64,000 bases of DNA from Rhodococcus sp. 06-235-1A. Its GTDB lineage: Bacteria > Actinomycetota > Actinomycetes > Mycobacteriales > Mycobacteriaceae. The notes beneath the pieces were generated by a model. It was not told the DNA's origin, searched no databases, and saw only the letters and a program-made list of their open reading frames with translations. The DNA lies in assembly GCF_002258785.1 (NCBI RefSeq), contig NZ_NOYI01000003.1, positions 186,001 to 250,000 on the forward strand. The letters run 5' to 3'. The position numbers and the translations under genes were made by a program. This document shows, one piece after another, positions 61,686-64,000 of the stretch; position 1 is the first letter of the stretch; each line of letters opens with the position of its first letter.

Positions 61686-62508
61686 TCCGTACAACGGCGG
61701 CGGGCAGTTCGATCCGAACCGCCCGAGCTGGGCCGGAATGGCACCGATGAATCACGTCCAGCAGCCGGGCTCGGGTTTGTCCGAAACCTACTGGCGGGCC
61801 GAACAGGCCGCCGAACAGCGTCGGCCCGGCCAGCGTTGGGGTTTACCGGCAGCCGCGCTCGTTCTCGGCCTCAACCTGGCGGGCTTCCTGCTGCTCGGAC
61901 TCGTGGTGACGACCGAGACCTCGGCTCTGTTCGTCGTGGGGATCATGATTCCCAGCCTGCTCGCGGCCGGACTGGCCGTGGCGATCTCGATGTCTCGTGG
62001 CAACGGCCCCGTTGTGGATTTCGGTCTGCCCACATCGAGTTCCGAACTGCTCGGCCAGATTCGTTCCGGATTGGCCTGGGGTGGTGTCGCCGTGGTCGGC
62101 GGTCTGCTCCTCGGGCTGGTGCTGTTGTCGAGCCTTGACCTCGAGGACCAGACCCCACTGGGCAACGTCACGGGCACCGCCTTGGGTTGGAAGATCGTTC
62201 TGGCGGTGTGGATCTGGATCGGCGCACCGATCTGCGAGGAGACGATGTTTCGCGGCATGCTGTGGGGCGCGTTCGAGAAGCGGACCCGCCCGATGCCGAT
62301 GGCCTGGCTGGGCAACCGATGGGTCGTTCTTGCGATCACCGCGGTGGTGTTCGCGATCTGGCACCGTGAATGGTGGCGCTTCGTGATTCTGCTGTGGGGC
62401 GGGCTGGCTATCGGCATCGCCCGAATGCGGACCGGGTCGATCGTCGCGTCGACCACGGCCCACTCGCTGAACAACACCCTGCCCGCCCTGTTGATTCTGC
62501 TTGCCTGA
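61678..62508 (+). CDS. CPBP-family intramembrane metalloprotease
   Basis: 276 aa. A hydrophilic Gly/Pro/Asn-rich N-terminus of about 45 residues precedes 6-8 membrane segments. CPBP (Abi) motifs: EETMFRG (EExxxR), FAIWHREWWRF (His) and TTAHSLNNT (HxxxN). Such proteases or prenyl-binding proteins act in the membrane; the target is unknown. ATG 61678 overlaps the amidohydrolase stop by 8 nt, so the two are coupled. Confidence 0.87.
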   Translation: MTDPYNGGGQFDPNRPSWAGMAPMNHVQQPGSGLSETYWRAEQAAEQRRPGQRWGLPAAALVLGLNLAGFLLLGLVVTTETSALFVVGIMIPSLLAAGLAVAISMSRGNGPVVDFGLPTSSSELLGQIRSGLAWGGVAVVGGLLLGLVLLSSLDLEDQTPLGNVTGTALGWKIVLAVWIWIGAPICEETMFRGMLWGAFEKRTRPMPMAWLGNRWVVLAITAVVFAIWHREWWRFVILLWGGLAIGIARMRTGSIVASTTAHSLNNTLPALLILLA

Positions 62509-62529
62509 CCGAGTGGTCCTGCCGGGCGA

Positions 62530-62560
62530 TTCACCGATCGCCCCGCTCGTCTGGCACAAT
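62530..62560 (+). promoter_or_regulatory. Possible promoter of rpsP-khpA-rimM-trmD
   Basis: TTCACC (62530-62535) and CACAAT (62555-62560) with a 19-bp spacer, 135 nt ahead of rpsP. The remaining leader shows no riboswitch I recognise. Confidence 0.3.
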
Positions 62561-62694
62561 GAACAGCTGTTCGCCCGTCATCCGGTTACGTACCGCGCGG
62601 CGGTCACAACAACCCTCAACGCAAAACCGGGTTCGCATGCCGTGCGAACCGCTGAATTGCGCCGTGACCAACTTTCGAAAGGCTCCACCAGAAC

Positions 62695-63171
62695 ATGGCT
62701 GTCAAGATCAAGCTCATGCGTATCGGCAAGATCCGCACCCCGCACTACCGCGTCGTGATCTCCGATGCTCGCACCCGTCGTAACGGCCGTGCGATCGAGA
62801 CCATCGGCACGTACGAGCCCAAGCAGGACCCCAGCATCATCGAGATCAACTCCGAGCGGGCTCAGTACTGGTTGGGCGTCGGCGCGCAGCCGACCGAGCC
62901 TGTCGAGGCACTGCTGAAGATCACCGGTGACTGGCAGAAGTTCAAGGGCCTCCCCGGCACCGAGGGAACCCTCCGCGTCGCCGAGCCCAAGCCGTCGAAG
63001 CTCGACCTGTTCAACGCTGCACTGGCGCAGGCCGACTCCGAGCCCCAGGGCGAGGCCACCACCGCCAAGAAGAAGAAGGCTCCGAAGTCCGACGACGCCG
63101 CCGCGGAGACGACCGACGCAGCAGCAACCGAGACGGCAGACGCGCCGGCCGCCGAGGCTGCTGAGAAGTGA
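62695..63171 (+). CDS. rpsP: 30S ribosomal protein S16
   Basis: 158 aa. The S16 core is residues 1-85 ([20 protein letters not shown]). An actinobacterial C-terminal extension of about 70 residues is rich in Ala, Lys, Thr and Glu. ATG 62695 follows GAAAGG. First gene of the conserved rpsP-khpA-rimM-trmD group. Confidence 0.97.
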   Translation: MAVKIKLMRIGKIRTPHYRVVISDARTRRNGRAIETIGTYEPKQDPSIIEINSERAQYWLGVGAQPTEPVEALLKITGDWQKFKGLPGTEGTLRVAEPKPSKLDLFNAALAQADSEPQGEATTAKKKKAPKSDDAAAETTDAAATETADAPAAEAAEK

Positions 63172-63410
63172 GTGCCGTTGTCGCCGATGCCGTCGAACAT
63201 CTAGTTCGCGGCATCGTCGCCAATCCCGATGACGTTCGCGTCGAGATGATCACCGGCCGTCGTGGTCGCACCGTGGAAGTCCACGTGCACCCCGACGATC
63301 TCGGTAAGGTCATCGGACGCGGCGGTCGCACCGCCACGGCGCTGCGCACACTCGTCTCGGGTATCGGTGGTCGCGGCATTCGTGTCGATGTGGTCGACAC
63401 AGACCACTAG
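63168..63410 (+). CDS. khpA: KH-domain RNA-binding protein KhpA
   Basis: 80 aa with a single KH domain and the GxxG loop [15 protein letters not shown]. Partner of KhpB/Jag in other bacteria. The GTG start at 63168 overlaps the rpsP stop by 4 nt. Confidence 0.94.
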   Translation: MSAVVADAVEHLVRGIVANPDDVRVEMITGRRGRTVEVHVHPDDLGKVIGRGGRTATALRTLVSGIGGRGIRVDVVDTDH

Positions 63411-63425
63411 GTCACGTAGACAACC

Positions 63426-63968
63426 ATGGAGCTGGTCATCGGCCGTGTTGCCAAATCGCACGGCATCAAAGGCGAAGTTGTCGTCGAGGTTCGTACCGAC
63501 GACCCCGACGATCGCTTCGCAGTGGGGACCGTTCTTCGCGGCCGCAAGCCCCGATCGAACGCTGCTCCTTCCTCGTACACGGTGGACGCCGTCCGGGAAC
63601 ACTCCGGGCGGCTTCTGCTGCGTCTGAACGGCATCGACGACAAGACGACCGCTGACCAGATCCGCGGAACTCTGTTCGTCGTCGAGTCGACGGATCTGCC
63701 GCCGTCCGACGATCCGGACGAATTCTACGATCACGAACTCGAAGGACTCACCGTCGTTCTGACCGACGGCTCGGCAGTGGGAACGGTCCGTGAGGTCCTG
63801 CACTCGGCAGCGGGGGAGCTGCTCTCCATCACGCCGGGCCCCGGTTTCGTCGAGGCCACACGCGCGGAAATACTCGTCCCCTTCGTGGCGGCGATCGTGA
63901 CCTCGGTGTCGTTGGCCGACAAGACGATCGAGATCGATCCGCCCGAGGGCCTGCTGGACCCGGAGTAG
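63426..63968 (+). CDS. rimM: Ribosome maturation factor RimM
   Basis: 180 aa. N-terminal RimM domain (MELVIGRVAKSHGIKGEVVV) and C-terminal PRC-barrel (DEFYDHELEGLTVVLTDG). It binds S19 and assists maturation of the 30S head. 15 nt after khpA. Confidence 0.96.
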   Translation: MELVIGRVAKSHGIKGEVVVEVRTDDPDDRFAVGTVLRGRKPRSNAAPSSYTVDAVREHSGRLLLRLNGIDDKTTADQIRGTLFVVESTDLPPSDDPDEFYDHELEGLTVVLTDGSAVGTVREVLHSAAGELLSITPGPGFVEATRAEILVPFVAAIVTSVSLADKTIEIDPPEGLLDPE

Positions 63969-63971
63969 ATC

Positions 63972-64000
63972 GTGCGCCTCGACGTCGTCACCATTTTTCC
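63972..64000 (+). CDS. trmD: tRNA (guanine37-N1)-methyltransferase, first codons only
   Basis: GTG 63972 starts MRLDVVTIF, the typical TrmD N-terminus, 3 nt after the rimM stop. The gene runs off the right edge, so only about 9 codons are seen. Gene order supports the call. Confidence 0.85.

Noticed and set aside
58983..61694. 903-codon minus-strand frame opposite ffh and the amidohydrolase
   Set aside because: It spans two real genes and their gap in antisense; no motif is seen.

Overview
This window is a stretch of core chromosome from a mycolic-acid actinobacterium, most likely Rhodococcus or Rhodococcoides. The evidence is the high G+C content, frequent GTG starts, and a gene order that follows the Mycobacterium tuberculosis region from cfp6-ilvB down to rpsP-rimM-trmD almost gene for gene. 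It also carries actinobacterial marker proteins: Cfp6, an HU with a lysine-rich tail, FbiD of F420 synthesis, SepIVA, NdgR and MutT1. I see no insertion sequence, prophage, plasmid gene or CRISPR array.

Layout. 1-8.1 kb holds branched-chain amino acid and serine synthesis: ilvD (cut by the left edge), cfp6, ilvBNC behind an attenuator with a leader peptide, serA and leuB. 8.1-14.4 kb has an MFS transporter, a FAH-family hydrolase, gltX, a BrkB-type membrane protein and a family-A DNA polymerase-like gene. Next come tRNA-Gln and tRNA-Glu, a DUF5302 gene, the IclR regulator ndgR divergent from leuCD, and hupB. 19-30 kb holds the mutT1-ppk1-fbiD block, gpsA, ddl, DUF3515, a stand-alone RAM domain protein, thiL, a gamma-carbonic anhydrase-like protein, ung and a crotonase. 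29.6-33 kb is the least core-like segment: a D,D-peptidase lipoprotein, a PAP2 phosphatase and a two-component system in one overlapping operon. 33-45.7 kb carries rpmB, a DAK2/FakA-like gene, recG, pyc, rsmD, coaD, sepIVA, yceD, rpmF, rnc and mutM. 45.7-64 kb carries osmC, a secreted beta-propeller, acyP, smc, a PPOX flavoprotein, ftsY, amt-glnB-glnD, an M23 peptidase, ffh, an amidohydrolase, a CPBP protease and rpsP-khpA-rimM-trmD (cut by the right edge).

How the genes work together. ilvD/ilvBNC/leuB/leuCD/serA form a dispersed amino acid regulon with two visible controls: attenuation at ilvB and NdgR at leuCD. amt-glnB-glnD is the ammonium uptake and PII signalling operon, with a GlnR-like box upstream. 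gltX sits near both of its likely tRNA substrates. ftsY and ffh are the two protein subunits of the SRP pathway. rnc, mutM, smc, recG and ung serve RNA and DNA maintenance.

The most notable sequence-level points are: a leaderless leader peptide with an attenuator before ilvB; thiL with no canonical start codon, apparently starting at ATC; a VanRS/CseBC-like cassette; a short repeat family found at three intergenic loci, one of them a 33-bp tandem array; and at least eleven TANNNT boxes 6-9 nt ahead of start codons, indicating widespread leaderless transcription. No intergenic stretch exceeds 300 bases.
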